In this document: positions 14,571 through 22,192 of the stretch, piece by piece
How the letters are laid out: every line of letters begins with the position of its first letter
Numbering within the stretch: the stretch's first letter is position 1
Assembly: GCA_964383715.1 (NCBI GenBank)
Contig: CAYLHU010000004.1
Span: 1-25,227 of the forward strand
Direction: 5' to 3'
From: CAYLHU01 sp964383715
Lineage (GTDB): Bacteria > Patescibacteriota > Minisyncoccia > Minisyncoccales > CG1-02-41-26
DNA: 25,227 bases
Notes under the pieces: model-generated
The model's database searches: none
Told to the model about the DNA's origin: nothing
Seen by the model: only the letters and a program-made list of their open reading frames with translations
Position numbers and translations under genes: made by a program

Positions 14571-14696
14571 GGTTCGTTTTGGGACGATCGTCCCAAAACG
14601 AACCAGATGGAGGAAAAGTTCATTCTAAGACGATCGTCCCAAAACGAACCAGATGGAGGAAAAGTTCATTCTAAGACGATCGTCCCAAAACGAACC
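14571..14696. repeat. 34-bp palindrome followed by a 46-bp tandem array of its right half
   Basis: 14571-14604 is a perfect palindrome: arm GGTTCGTTTTGG, core GACGATCGTC, then the mirrored arm. From the core at 14583 a 46-base unit (22 bases of core plus right arm, then 24 bases starting AGATGGAGGAAAAG) is repeated. The cores start at 14583, 14629 and 14675, and the last copy stops after its right arm. Only the first copy keeps its left arm. Confidence 0.9.
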
Positions 14697-14802
14697 GAAG
14701 GGGGAAAGTTTCGTTTTTGTTCAGTCGTTCTATTGACTATGAAGCTTGACATCACAAAAGATTTGACAATTTAATTATTATTATTGTAAATAGTAAGAGA
14801 CA

Positions 14803-14823
14803 AAAAAATAATGATTATTTTTT
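14803..14823. other. A/T-only hairpin in the gene-free region 14697-14933
   Basis: AAAAAATAAT (14803-14812) pairs with ATTATTTTTT (14814-14823) around one G; TAGT and ACTA (14791-14794, 14824-14827) could extend it. It contains no G-C pair, so a terminator role is doubtful. Apart from this and the promoter boxes near 14861, I see nothing in 14697-14933. Confidence 0.4.
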
Positions 14824-14860
14824 ACTATTTTTTAATTTATAATTTTTATATATTAATGTA

Positions 14861-14890
14861 TTGAACATTTAGGACTAATTGTGTTAAACT
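14861..14890 (+). promoter_or_regulatory. Possible promoter of the SIMPL gene and downstream run
   Basis: TTGAAC (14861-14866), an 18-base spacer and TG-t-TAAACT (14882-14890, extended -10) lie 43 bases before the ATG at 14934. Another possible pair is TTGACA (14746-14751) with TTTAAT (14770-14775). Confidence 0.4.
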
Positions 14891-14933
14891 AAATAAGTCG
14901 AGTGATAAGCAAAATAAAATAATAATCAAAAAT

Positions 14934-15740
14934 ATGGATTTTAAAAAATTAAAAACATTTGAAGAAAAAAAGGAGTTTTTATTGATTCTTTTGGCGAACT
15001 CTCTAATTTTATTTTTAATTGTTTTATCTATCTCAACGATTGTCGGGATTAACAACAAAGTTAAAGAAAGCCATTATATCGGGAGAGAAACCCAAATCAC
15101 GGTTTATGGTAAAGGTGAAGTCCAAGCCAAACCGGATTTGGCCCTAATTAACTTTGGCGTTAAAAGTGAGGCAAAAACGGTTTCCGAAGCAATGGAAGAA
15201 AATATTCAAAAAATGAACAATATTATCTCATTTATTAAAGATGAAGGAGTTGAAGAGAAGGACTTAAAAACGGTAGATTTCAGAATATGGCCTCTTTATG
15301 AGTATATAAAAGGCGGGGTGGAGGATTATCTTTATCCCGAAGGAAAAAGAACTCTTGTTGGTTATGAAGTGAGCCAATCATTGGAAACGAAGATTAGGAA
15401 TATGGACAAAATTGGTTCTGTTATCCAAGGAGCGACTGATGAAGGAGCCAATCAAGTTGGTTCTTTGAGTTTTACTATTGACGACGAAGAAGGTCTCAAA
15501 AAACAAGCTCGGGAAGAGGCCATTGAGAAAGCCAAAGAAAAGGCAAAAGAATTGGCTTCTCAATTAGGGGTTAGATTGGTAAAAATTGTCAACTTTAGCG
15601 AGAGTGGGACAAGTCCTTATTACCCGGTGGTTTATGATTCTTTGGAAATGGCGAAAGGGGCAGGGGAAAGCAGTCCTCAAATAGAAGTTGGGGAGAATAC
15701 GATCGGAGTTAATGTGAGTATTACTTACGAGATTAATTAA
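14934..15740 (+). CDS. SIMPL (DUF541) domain membrane-anchored protein
   Basis: The 268-aa protein has an N-terminal membrane helix (about 17-39) and an extracytoplasmic SIMPL/DUF541 domain (about 52-267). Family hallmarks are the opening ITVYGKGEVQAKPDLALINFGV, the central VGYEVSQSLETKIRNMDKIGSVI segment, the AREEAIEKAKEKAKELASQLG helix and a closing NVSITYEI strand. Members include E. coli YggE, linked to oxidative stress, and SIMPL, but a biochemical activity is not established. The length is normal. Its stop is one base before the tyrS start, so it is translationally linked to tyrS, and it begins the long plus-strand run after the repeat region. Confidence 0.93.
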   Translation: MDFKKLKTFEEKKEFLLILLANSLILFLIVLSISTIVGINNKVKESHYIGRETQITVYGKGEVQAKPDLALINFGVKSEAKTVSEAMEENIQKMNNIISFIKDEGVEEKDLKTVDFRIWPLYEYIKGGVEDYLYPEGKRTLVGYEVSQSLETKIRNMDKIGSVIQGATDEGANQVGSLSFTIDDEEGLKKQAREEAIEKAKEKAKELASQLGVRLVKIVNFSESGTSPYYPVVYDSLEMAKGAGESSPQIEVGENTIGVNVSITYEIN

Positions 15741-15741
15741 A

Positions 15742-16947
15742 ATGGGAATTATCACAAACCCAAAAAAAATAGAAGATGTATTAACGAGGGGGGTGGAAAA
15801 AATTATTGAGAAGGAAAGTTTGCTGAAAAAATTAAAGTCGGGAAAAAAATTGAGAATTAAGTTAGGCGTTGACCCGACTGGACCAAAAATTCATTTAGGG
15901 AGAGCAGTCCAATTTTGGGAACTTAGGACATTTCAGGAATTAGGGCATCAAGTCGTTTTGATTATTGGTGATTTCACGGCTCAAATTGGAGATGCTTCTG
16001 ATAAGACCTCAATGAGAAAGTCATTGTCTGAAAAAGAGGTGAAGGAAAATATGAAGGGTTATTTGGGGCAAATTGGCAAGATTTTAGATATGAAGAAGGT
16101 TGAACTTCACCATAATAGCGAATGGCTCAATAAATTAAGCGCTAAGGATTTGTTGGCGCTTTCAAAAAACTTTACTGCCCAGCAAATGATCCAAAGGAGA
16201 AATTTTAAAGAGCGGTGGGAGGCCGGGAAACCAATAGGGCTTCACGAATTGGATTATCCTTTATTTCAAGGGTATGATTCGGTGGCGGTAAAAGCTGATG
16301 TTGAAATTGGGGGCTATGACCAATTATTTAACCTAAAAGTTGGTAGAGAAATTCAAGAAATATTTGGGCAACCGCCTCAAGATATCATAATTTTAAAAAT
16401 GCTTCCCGGCTTAGATGGCCGAAAAATGTCCACCAGTTGGAAAAATGTTGTTAATATTATTGATGAACCGAAAGATATGTATGGGAAGATAATGTCTCTG
16501 AAAGACGAATTAATCCCTTTGTATTTTGAGCTTTGCGCTTTCTTGTCTGAAAAAGAGAGTAAAGAGGTTAAAAAACAATTGAATAAGAAAGAGGGAAACC
16601 CCCGAGACCTAAAAGCTAAGTTGGCTAAGAGAATTGTCTGTCTGTATTGGGGTGAAGAAAAAGCCCAAAAGTCCGAAGAAGAGTTTAATAAGATTTTCAG
16701 AGAAAAGAATTTGCCAAGCAAAATACAGGTGCTTAAAGTTTCAAAAGATATTTATCCCGTTGTTGACTTGCTTTTTGAATCAAAATTGGTTTCTTCAAAA
16801 GCCGAAGCAAAAAGAGTAATCTCCCAAGGAGGAGTAAAGATTAACGGCAAAACATTAAAGGATTGGAGGGGAGATATTAAGATTAACGGTAAGATAATAA
16901 TTCAAATAGGACGAAGAAAATTCGTTAAAGTAGTAAAATTTTTTTAA
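15742..16947 (+). CDS. tyrS: Tyrosyl-tRNA synthetase
   Basis: This enzyme attaches tyrosine to tRNA-Tyr in the cytoplasm. The 401-aa protein is a class Ic synthetase with the LGVDPTGP opening, the HIGH-like motif HLGR (51-54), the KMSKS-like loop KMSTS (228-232) and a C-terminal S4 RNA-binding domain (about 340-398; SKAEAKRVISQGGVKINGK). The layout fits the TyrZ-type bacterial enzyme. The start, one base after the SIMPL stop, follows an AT-rich leader with no Shine-Dalgarno. The downstream adaptor gene begins one base after its stop, so all three genes are probably on one transcript although their roles are unrelated. Confidence 0.96.
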   Translation: MGIITNPKKIEDVLTRGVEKIIEKESLLKKLKSGKKLRIKLGVDPTGPKIHLGRAVQFWELRTFQELGHQVVLIIGDFTAQIGDASDKTSMRKSLSEKEVKENMKGYLGQIGKILDMKKVELHHNSEWLNKLSAKDLLALSKNFTAQQMIQRRNFKERWEAGKPIGLHELDYPLFQGYDSVAVKADVEIGGYDQLFNLKVGREIQEIFGQPPQDIIILKMLPGLDGRKMSTSWKNVVNIIDEPKDMYGKIMSLKDELIPLYFELCAFLSEKESKEVKKQLNKKEGNPRDLKAKLAKRIVCLYWGEEKAQKSEEEFNKIFREKNLPSKIQVLKVSKDIYPVVDLLFESKLVSSKAEAKRVISQGGVKINGKTLKDWRGDIKINGKIIIQIGRRKFVKVVKFF

Positions 16948-16948
16948 A

Positions 16949-18592
16949 ATGGTTAAAAAAAATAAAATAATTATTATTTCTATTTTGGTGATAGTTGTGG
17001 TTTTTAGTTTAGTAAAAATAATTTTTACCAAAAAAGAATTGCCTTATAATCTTGTCAAAGTAGAAAAAGGTTCTGTTGAACAAATTGTTTCGGTGACTGG
17101 CCAGATTACCCCAGCTAAAAAAGTGGATTTACAATTTGAGATTCAGGGGAAGATAGAAAGATTGCTTAATGGTGTTGGAGATGAGGTTGAGAGGGGAGAC
17201 ATAATGGCTTCTCTTAATAAGAGCGATTTAAATATTCAGATTTTAGAAGCCAGGGCAGCTCGGGATGTGGCTCAAGCGGGGTTAGACGAGATATTAGCGG
17301 GGGCTAGCGAAGATGAAATAAAAACATATGAGATTGCAGTTGAAAATGCCGAAATAGCCCTTCAAAATACCGAGGGCTCACTTAAGAATAAAACGCAAAC
17401 ATTAAACGACATTAAACTTCAGGCGGAAGAAAATCTTAAACAGGGATATGAAGACGCTCTAAATGTTTTAGATAGTTCTTGGTTAAAAATTTATAATACT
17501 TATAACGAAGTTGTCTTAATCCAAAGAAATTATTTTAATTCTTATGACCAGGAAAGTTTAGGGGTGAAACAGGGGATGGCAGAGATTGAAACGGCGAAAT
17601 ATGAGGTTGAGACATATCTTGATAAAGCTAAAATCGGGACAAGAGAAGATATTGAAAGCGCTCTCTCCAATACGAAGAAGAATCTTAATATAGTTTTTGA
17701 TTCTTTGTCTGCTGTCAGAGATATTTGCGAGAAAGCAATATATCGGGACCAAGTTTCTTCGACCAGTAAAACAAATTTGGACAATCACAAGTTGTATATT
17801 AATACTGCCCTAGCTAATGTAATTAATTCTGAACAGGAAGTCATTTCCACTAAATTAGCGAACGATTACGATATTAATATCGCTGAGTCCAATGTGGACA
17901 CGGCGGAAAACGGGTTCTTAACGGCTCAAGTTGACCTTAAAGAAGCGGAGAATGGACTAACAAAGATAAAGTCCCCAGCCCAACAATATGAATTGGACTT
18001 GGTTCGGTCTAAATTGGGACAAGCCGAAGCTGCTTTGACCAAATCCGAATGGCAATTAACTAAGACCAATTTGGTCTCGCCTTGCGATGGTTTCATCACT
18101 AATATCAAGAAAGAAGAGGGGGAAGTGGTAAATCAAGATCCGGTAATTTCCTTGGCTTGTTTTAGTGAGTTTCAAATCAAAGCTGATATTTACGAGGAAG
18201 ATATCGTGGATATTATAGTTGGTAATCCTGTGAGTATTATTTTACCTGCTTTTCCCGATGAGAATTTAAAAGGGGAGATAATCTTGATTGACCCTGCCGA
18301 GAAATTAATTGGGGGAGTAGTTTATTACGAGGTGACTATTAATATTGAGGAATCTAAAAAAGATATAAAACCGGGGATGACAGCGGATGTTATTATTAAG
18401 ACCGGAGAAAAAGAAAATGTATTGGTTGTTCCCAAAAAGGCGGTGAAGAAAATGGATAATAAAAAAGTAGTTCAGGTTTTTAAAAATAATGAGATTGAAG
18501 AAAGAGAAGTAGAAATTGGATTGGAAGGCAGTAATGATTTAGTGGAGATTATTTTTGGGTTAGAAGAGGGGGAAGAAGTTATTGTAGATTAG
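16949..18592 (+). CDS. MacA/HlyD-family efflux periplasmic adaptor subunit
   Basis: The 547-aa membrane-fusion protein links the MacB-like ABC parts encoded next. It has an N-terminal membrane helix (about 5-25), a first half-lipoyl segment (about 43-95; VTGQITPAKKVDLQFEIQGKIERL), an unusually long helical hairpin (about 96-365) predicted as coiled coil, the second half-lipoyl segment (LVSPCDGFITNIKKEEGEVV), a beta-barrel domain (LPAFPDENLKGEIILIDP, GMTADVII) and a membrane-proximal domain. Family members are usually 350-450 aa; the extra length lies in the hairpin. In a cell without a clear outer membrane such adaptors support extracytoplasmic export of peptides or lipids, as in YknXYZ. The substrate is unknown. 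Confidence 0.92.
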   Translation: MVKKNKIIIISILVIVVVFSLVKIIFTKKELPYNLVKVEKGSVEQIVSVTGQITPAKKVDLQFEIQGKIERLLNGVGDEVERGDIMASLNKSDLNIQILEARAARDVAQAGLDEILAGASEDEIKTYEIAVENAEIALQNTEGSLKNKTQTLNDIKLQAEENLKQGYEDALNVLDSSWLKIYNTYNEVVLIQRNYFNSYDQESLGVKQGMAEIETAKYEVETYLDKAKIGTREDIESALSNTKKNLNIVFDSLSAVRDICEKAIYRDQVSSTSKTNLDNHKLYINTALANVINSEQEVISTKLANDYDINIAESNVDTAENGFLTAQVDLKEAENGLTKIKSPAQQYELDLVRSKLGQAEAALTKSEWQLTKTNLVSPCDGFITNIKKEEGEVVNQDPVISLACFSEFQIKADIYEEDIVDIIVGNPVSIILPAFPDENLKGEIILIDPAEKLIGGVVYYEVTINIEESKKDIKPGMTADVIIKTGEKENVLVVPKKAVKKMDNKKVVQVFKNNEIEEREVEIGLEGSNDLVEIIFGLEEGEEVIVD

Positions 18593-18660
18593 GATTGATA
18601 TCTTAGATTGAAGACCAAAATTAACTTAAATCTTAAATCTTTAATCTATAATTTGATACT

Positions 18661-19344
18661 ATGGCAGAATCGCTAATAAAATTAGAAAATATCTGGAAAA
18701 TTTATCAGTTAGGGGAGATGGAACTTCCTGTATTAAAAGGAGTTAACCTGGAAATATTTTCAGGTTCTTTTATTGCAATAATGGGGCCATCGGGTTCTGG
18801 GAAATCAACTCTTATGCATATTATAGGATGTTTAGATGTTCCTACTAAAGGAAAGATTTTATTGGGAGGACAGGAGGTCTTAGAGTCATCTGAAGATAAC
18901 CTTGCTAAAATTAGAGGGCAGAGAATTGGTTTTGTTTTTCAACAATTCAATTTACTTCATAATCTTAATGCTCTCGAAAATGTTATGTTGCCGATGGTTT
19001 TTCAAGGTGTCTCTGAAACAAAAAGAATAGAAAGAGCAAAAGAGTTGCTTGATTCTCTTAGCTTGAAAGATAGGATTTACCATAAGCCAGGTGAACTTTC
19101 GGGAGGAGAAAGACAAAGGGTTGCTATTGCCAGAGCATTGTCCAATGACCCCGAAATCATAGTGGCCGATGAGCCAACGGGGAACTTAGATTCTGTTACT
19201 GGGGAAATGATTATGGAAGTTTTACTTAATCTTCACAAAAAAGAAGGAAAAACCATTATTGTTGTCACTCATGATTCTAATATCGCTCACTACACTAATG
19301 AAATAATTAACATTAAAGATGGGCAGATAATCTCCGCTATTTAG
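18661..19344 (+). CDS. ABC transporter ATP-binding protein, MacB/LolD type
   Basis: The 227-aa cytoplasmic ATPase carries Walker A GPSGSGKST (42-50), Q-loop Q94 in FVFQQFNLL, signature LSGGE (146-150), Walker B IIVADE (166-171) and the switch His H204. The GCLD and PTGNLDS segments are typical of the MacB/LolD/FtsE subfamily, which powers mechanotransmission rather than ordinary transport. It lies between the adaptor and permease genes, with gaps of 68 and 184 bases. The upstream gap contains three near-copies of a 7-base unit (CTTAAAT) and no clear Shine-Dalgarno. The three genes form one efflux or lipoprotein-handling system. Confidence 0.95.
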   Translation: MAESLIKLENIWKIYQLGEMELPVLKGVNLEIFSGSFIAIMGPSGSGKSTLMHIIGCLDVPTKGKILLGGQEVLESSEDNLAKIRGQRIGFVFQQFNLLHNLNALENVMLPMVFQGVSETKRIERAKELLDSLSLKDRIYHKPGELSGGERQRVAIARALSNDPEIIVADEPTGNLDSVTGEMIMEVLLNLHKKEGKTIIVVTHDSNIAHYTNEIINIKDGQIISAI

Positions 19345-19399
19345 CAACTGAAAAAGTATTATGGCAAGGATAAATCGTAAATCGAGGATCAAAATGATG

Positions 19400-19524
19400 A
19401 AAAAATCAAATATCAAAAATCAAAAATCAAAATGTAATTCAAAATGTAAAAAGAATTATCTTTTTAATGTTTTTTGCATTTTACATTTTCATTTTGCATT
19501 TTGACTTTTGCATTTTACATTTTA
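19400..19524. repeat. AT-rich intergenic inverted-repeat element
   Basis: The left half repeats AAATCAAAA and CAAAATGTAA motifs; the right half repeats TTTTGCATTTTACATTTT motifs, which are their approximate reverse complements. The whole folds as a long imperfect stem-loop between the ATPase and permease genes. Such low-complexity CAAAATG/CATTTTG elements look like a dispersed intergenic repeat type, not a gene. Confidence 0.65.
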
Positions 19525-19528
19525 AATC

Positions 19529-20740
19529 ATGCTTAAAGAATATATTAAAATAGCTTTCAGAAGTTTAAAGACAAGACCGATGAGGAGCTGGTTAACGATG
19601 GTTGGTGTGGTCATTGGTGTTTTTCTGATTATATCGCTACTCTCTTTGAGTGGGGGGATAAAAACAGCAGTTATGCAACAATTAAAAATGATGGGTAAGG
19701 ACTTAATTATGATAATGCCCGGTGAGATTACTGATATAATGACTACTTTTACTGGAGGAGTAGAGCTAAGCGACGATGATATTGAGGCGATAAAAAAAAC
19801 AAAAGGAGTAGAAGTTGTTGTCCCAATGACATATAGGGCGGAAATAATGAGGTATCAAGGAGAAAAGAGAACGGTCTTATTATCAGGTATTCCATTAAAT
19901 GAAAGCTTGGATATATTCAAAAATGATATGGGCTTTGAATTGGTAAAAGGGCGTTGGCCAATATCTGGGAAAAGGGAAATTTTTGTTGGTTATTTAGTGC
20001 CCGAAGAAATTTTTCCCGGAATGGATGTAGAAACTAAAATTATCTTCAAGGGGAAACAATTTGAAGTTGTTGGAGTACTAAAATCTGTAGGGAGCAAACA
20101 AGATGATTCTCAGGTTTATATGGATCTTAGTATTTACAGGGAAACCACGGGAGAAAGAACGGGAGCCAAAATGGCTATGGCAAAAGTTAAACCCGGTTAT
20201 TTAACTGAAGAAACGGTTGAAAATATAAAAGAAAGTTTGGAAGAGAATAGAAAGAGAAAAAGGGGAGAGGATTTACCTTCTTATACGGTTATTAGTAGCG
20301 AAAAGATGACTGATATAGTTGGTAATATAATGGGTTTAATTCAGTTAGCAATTTTTGGTTTTGCCTCTATATCTATTATTGTTGGGGCCATAGGTATAAT
20401 GAATACTATGTATACCTCGGTTCATGATAGAATTAGAGAAATCGGGATTATGAAAGCCGTGGGAGCGAAAAATAAAACCATCACAACTATTTTTTTAATT
20501 GAGTCCGGGATTTTTGGTTTGGTAGGTGGGGCAGGGGGCATAGTTTTAGGATTAGGTTTAGCTAAAATAGTAGAAATTTATTCTCAGTCCCAAAATCAAT
20601 TTTTATTAAAAGCATCAATTACTCCTCAACTTATTCTTTTTGGTTTAGGGTTTTCTTTTGTAGTTGGTTGTCTGGCGGGTTATTTACCTGCTCGTTCGGC
20701 TTCAAAACTTAAACCGGTTGATGCTTTACGCTACGAATAA
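19529..20740 (+). CDS. ABC transporter permease, MacB/FtsX type
   Basis: The 403-aa protein has the MacB topology: a first membrane helix (about 22-42, after the RSLKTRPMRSWLTMVGVVIGVF motif), a large extracytoplasmic MacB_PCD domain (about 45-265), and three C-terminal helices (about 270-300, 325-350, 365-390) of the FtsX domain. The cytoplasmic segment VHDRIREIGIMKAVGAK is the coupling motif between the second and third helices, and LPARSASKLKPVDALRYE is the typical end. It should form a dimer with the ATPase encoded upstream and work with the MacA-like adaptor. An AT-rich repeat separates it from the ATPase gene. Confidence 0.95.
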   Translation: MLKEYIKIAFRSLKTRPMRSWLTMVGVVIGVFLIISLLSLSGGIKTAVMQQLKMMGKDLIMIMPGEITDIMTTFTGGVELSDDDIEAIKKTKGVEVVVPMTYRAEIMRYQGEKRTVLLSGIPLNESLDIFKNDMGFELVKGRWPISGKREIFVGYLVPEEIFPGMDVETKIIFKGKQFEVVGVLKSVGSKQDDSQVYMDLSIYRETTGERTGAKMAMAKVKPGYLTEETVENIKESLEENRKRKRGEDLPSYTVISSEKMTDIVGNIMGLIQLAIFGFASISIIVGAIGIMNTMYTSVHDRIREIGIMKAVGAKNKTITTIFLIESGIFGLVGGAGGIVLGLGLAKIVEIYSQSQNQFLLKASITPQLILFGLGFSFVVGCLAGYLPARSASKLKPVDALRYE

Positions 20741-20764
20741 GCGGAGTGGGTTTATAAATGTAAA

Positions 20765-21013
20765 ATGTTTATTAAAGTTAAGGTTTTTCCTAATAGTAAA
20801 AAAGAGGAAATAATCAAAAAAGGGAGTGATAGGTTTGAAGTGAAAGTTAAAGAAAAACCGATTGAAGGCAAAGCCAATGAGAAAGTTTTTGAAATTCTCA
20901 GCGATTATTTTAATGTTTCTCGGTCAAAAATAAAATTAATAAAAGGGTTCAAAGGAAGAAACAAAATTTTTGAAATCTCTTTAAGCCAAGAATCAAAATT
21001 GAATTTTTCTTAA
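20765..21013 (+). CDS. DUF167 (YggU/UPF0235) family protein
   Basis: This small 82-aa protein matches the DUF167 family over most of its length: VKVFPNSKKEEI at the start, FEVKVKEKPIEGKANEKVFEILSDYF with the conserved P-x-x-G-K-A-N, and a strand ending KLIKGFKGRNKIFEI. The family is widespread and cytoplasmic, with a known small alpha/beta fold but no established function. It begins 24 bases after the permease gene with no Shine-Dalgarno. Confidence 0.9.
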   Translation: MFIKVKVFPNSKKEEIIKKGSDRFEVKVKEKPIEGKANEKVFEILSDYFNVSRSKIKLIKGFKGRNKIFEISLSQESKLNFS

Positions 21014-21052
21014 AATAGTTTATTATTAAATTGTAAGTTGTAAATTTTTGAT

Positions 21053-22102
21053 ATGTTTTTAGCTGAAGTTTTAAATTATAGTTCTTCACCTGGTAGTCCG
21101 GGCGCTTATTTCAGCGCGGTGATGGTTTTTGTTTTAGTTATTTTGATTTTGGGGTTTGTTCGCAAGAAAGGGCTAAAAAAAATAAAAAAAGCAACCGAAA
21201 AAACCAAAACAAAAATAGATGACCTGATTATAGAAATTGTCGAGTCAGTTGATTGGTTTTTTTATTTTATCTTGGCTCTTTATTTGGCTTCTCAAATTGC
21301 TTGGCCATCAATAATAATTGGAAAGATTTTTATTGTCGTCCTTATTTATTATCTTGTCAGGGCTATTCAGAAATTAATTGATTTTGGGACTAAAGAGGCG
21401 ATTTTTAGAAATGATGGGGAAGAAGATTCTAATCCTTCAATAATAAGGTTGGCATCCAAAGTTTTAAAAATTCTTCTTTGGGCAGGGGCTGTGATTATTG
21501 TTCTTCAAAACTTGGGCTATAATGTTTCCGCTTTAGTGGCTGGATTGGGGATTGGGGGAGTGGCGATTGCCTTTGCCCTTCAAAATGTTTTGACGGATAT
21601 TTTTGCTTCTTTTTCTATCTATTTTGACAGACCATTTCAGGTTGGCGATTATATTGTTATTGGCAGTGATTCGGGGACAGTCAAAAAGATTGGCATAAAA
21701 TCGACAAGAATTCAGACCCTTCAAGGACAAGAATTGGTGATGTCTAACAAAGAATTAACTGAAAGCAGGGTTAATAATTATAAAAAAATGGAAAAGAGAA
21801 GAATTTCTTTTCCCTTTGGGATTGAGTATGGGACATCGGTAGAAAAACTTAAAAAAATTCCTCAAATTGTCAAAGATGTTATAAATAAAAATGAATTGTC
21901 CCAATTGGACAGAGTTCATTTTAAAGAATTTGGCGATTCCAGTTTAAACTTTGAAGTAGTTTATTATCTCCAAAGTTCGGACTATAACAAATATATGGAT
22001 ATTCAAGAGAAAATAAACTTAGGCCTTATTGAACATTTTGAAAGAGAAGGAATTATTTTTGCTTATCCTACCCAAACAATTCATCTTAACAAAGAAAATT
22101 AA
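21053..22102 (+). CDS. MscS-family mechanosensitive ion channel
   Basis: MscS channels open under membrane tension to release solutes in osmotic downshock. The 349-aa protein has four N-terminal membrane helices (about 19-36, 69-86, 88-109, 139-155) and the pore helix TM3 (about 158-187), which carries the Gly/Ala-rich AGLGIGGVAIAFALQNVL pattern. It is followed by the beta domain signature FDRPFQVGDYI and the MS-channel alpha/beta C-terminus. Length and order are normal. The start follows an AT-rich leader. The 28-aa membrane peptide and the metallo-beta-lactamase genes follow within one or two bases, so these three are almost surely one transcript. Confidence 0.94.
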   Translation: MFLAEVLNYSSSPGSPGAYFSAVMVFVLVILILGFVRKKGLKKIKKATEKTKTKIDDLIIEIVESVDWFFYFILALYLASQIAWPSIIIGKIFIVVLIYYLVRAIQKLIDFGTKEAIFRNDGEEDSNPSIIRLASKVLKILLWAGAVIIVLQNLGYNVSALVAGLGIGGVAIAFALQNVLTDIFASFSIYFDRPFQVGDYIVIGSDSGTVKKIGIKSTRIQTLQGQELVMSNKELTESRVNNYKKMEKRRISFPFGIEYGTSVEKLKKIPQIVKDVINKNELSQLDRVHFKEFGDSSLNFEVVYYLQSSDYNKYMDIQEKINLGLIEHFEREGIIFAYPTQTIHLNKEN

Positions 22103-22103
22103 T

Positions 22104-22190
22104 ATGTGGACACTATTAATTATTATCGGAGTATTTATTTTTTGTGTTTTAGTTGTTCTTTGGGAAGCAATTAAAAACTTCAAAAAATAA
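22104..22190 (+). CDS. 28-aa single-span membrane peptide
   Basis: A short open frame, beginning MWTLLIIIGVFIF and ending EAIKNFKK, encodes one hydrophobic helix (about 3-20) and a basic tail. It starts one base after the MscS stop and ends two bases before the start of the metallo-beta-lactamase gene, filling the space exactly as a real gene would. No family is recognised. It could modulate the channel or the neighbouring membrane protein; this is inference. Confidence 0.6.
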   Translation: MWTLLIIIGVFIFCVLVVLWEAIKNFKK

Positions 22191-22192
22191 AA

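Noticed and set aside
14195..14628. Minus-strand frame with Lys-Gln-Gly and Lys-Lys-Asp repeats, collagen-like at first sight
   Set aside because: It has a stop (TGA in the 14186 palindrome) but no start codon before the upstream TAG, and it also crosses the gap. Repeat periodicity alone explains it.
14583..14696. The 46-bp array as a CRISPR
   Set aside because: There are only two and a half units, the supposed spacers are identical, and no cas genes are present.
14218..14774. Long open frames over the satellite encoding AlaLeuPhe/IlePhePhe or LeuProCys-type repeats
   Set aside because: All three plus frames are open only because the 9-base units contain no stops. The frames cross 100 N, and one ATG lies in the palindrome arm. 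No ribosome site or family resemblance is seen.
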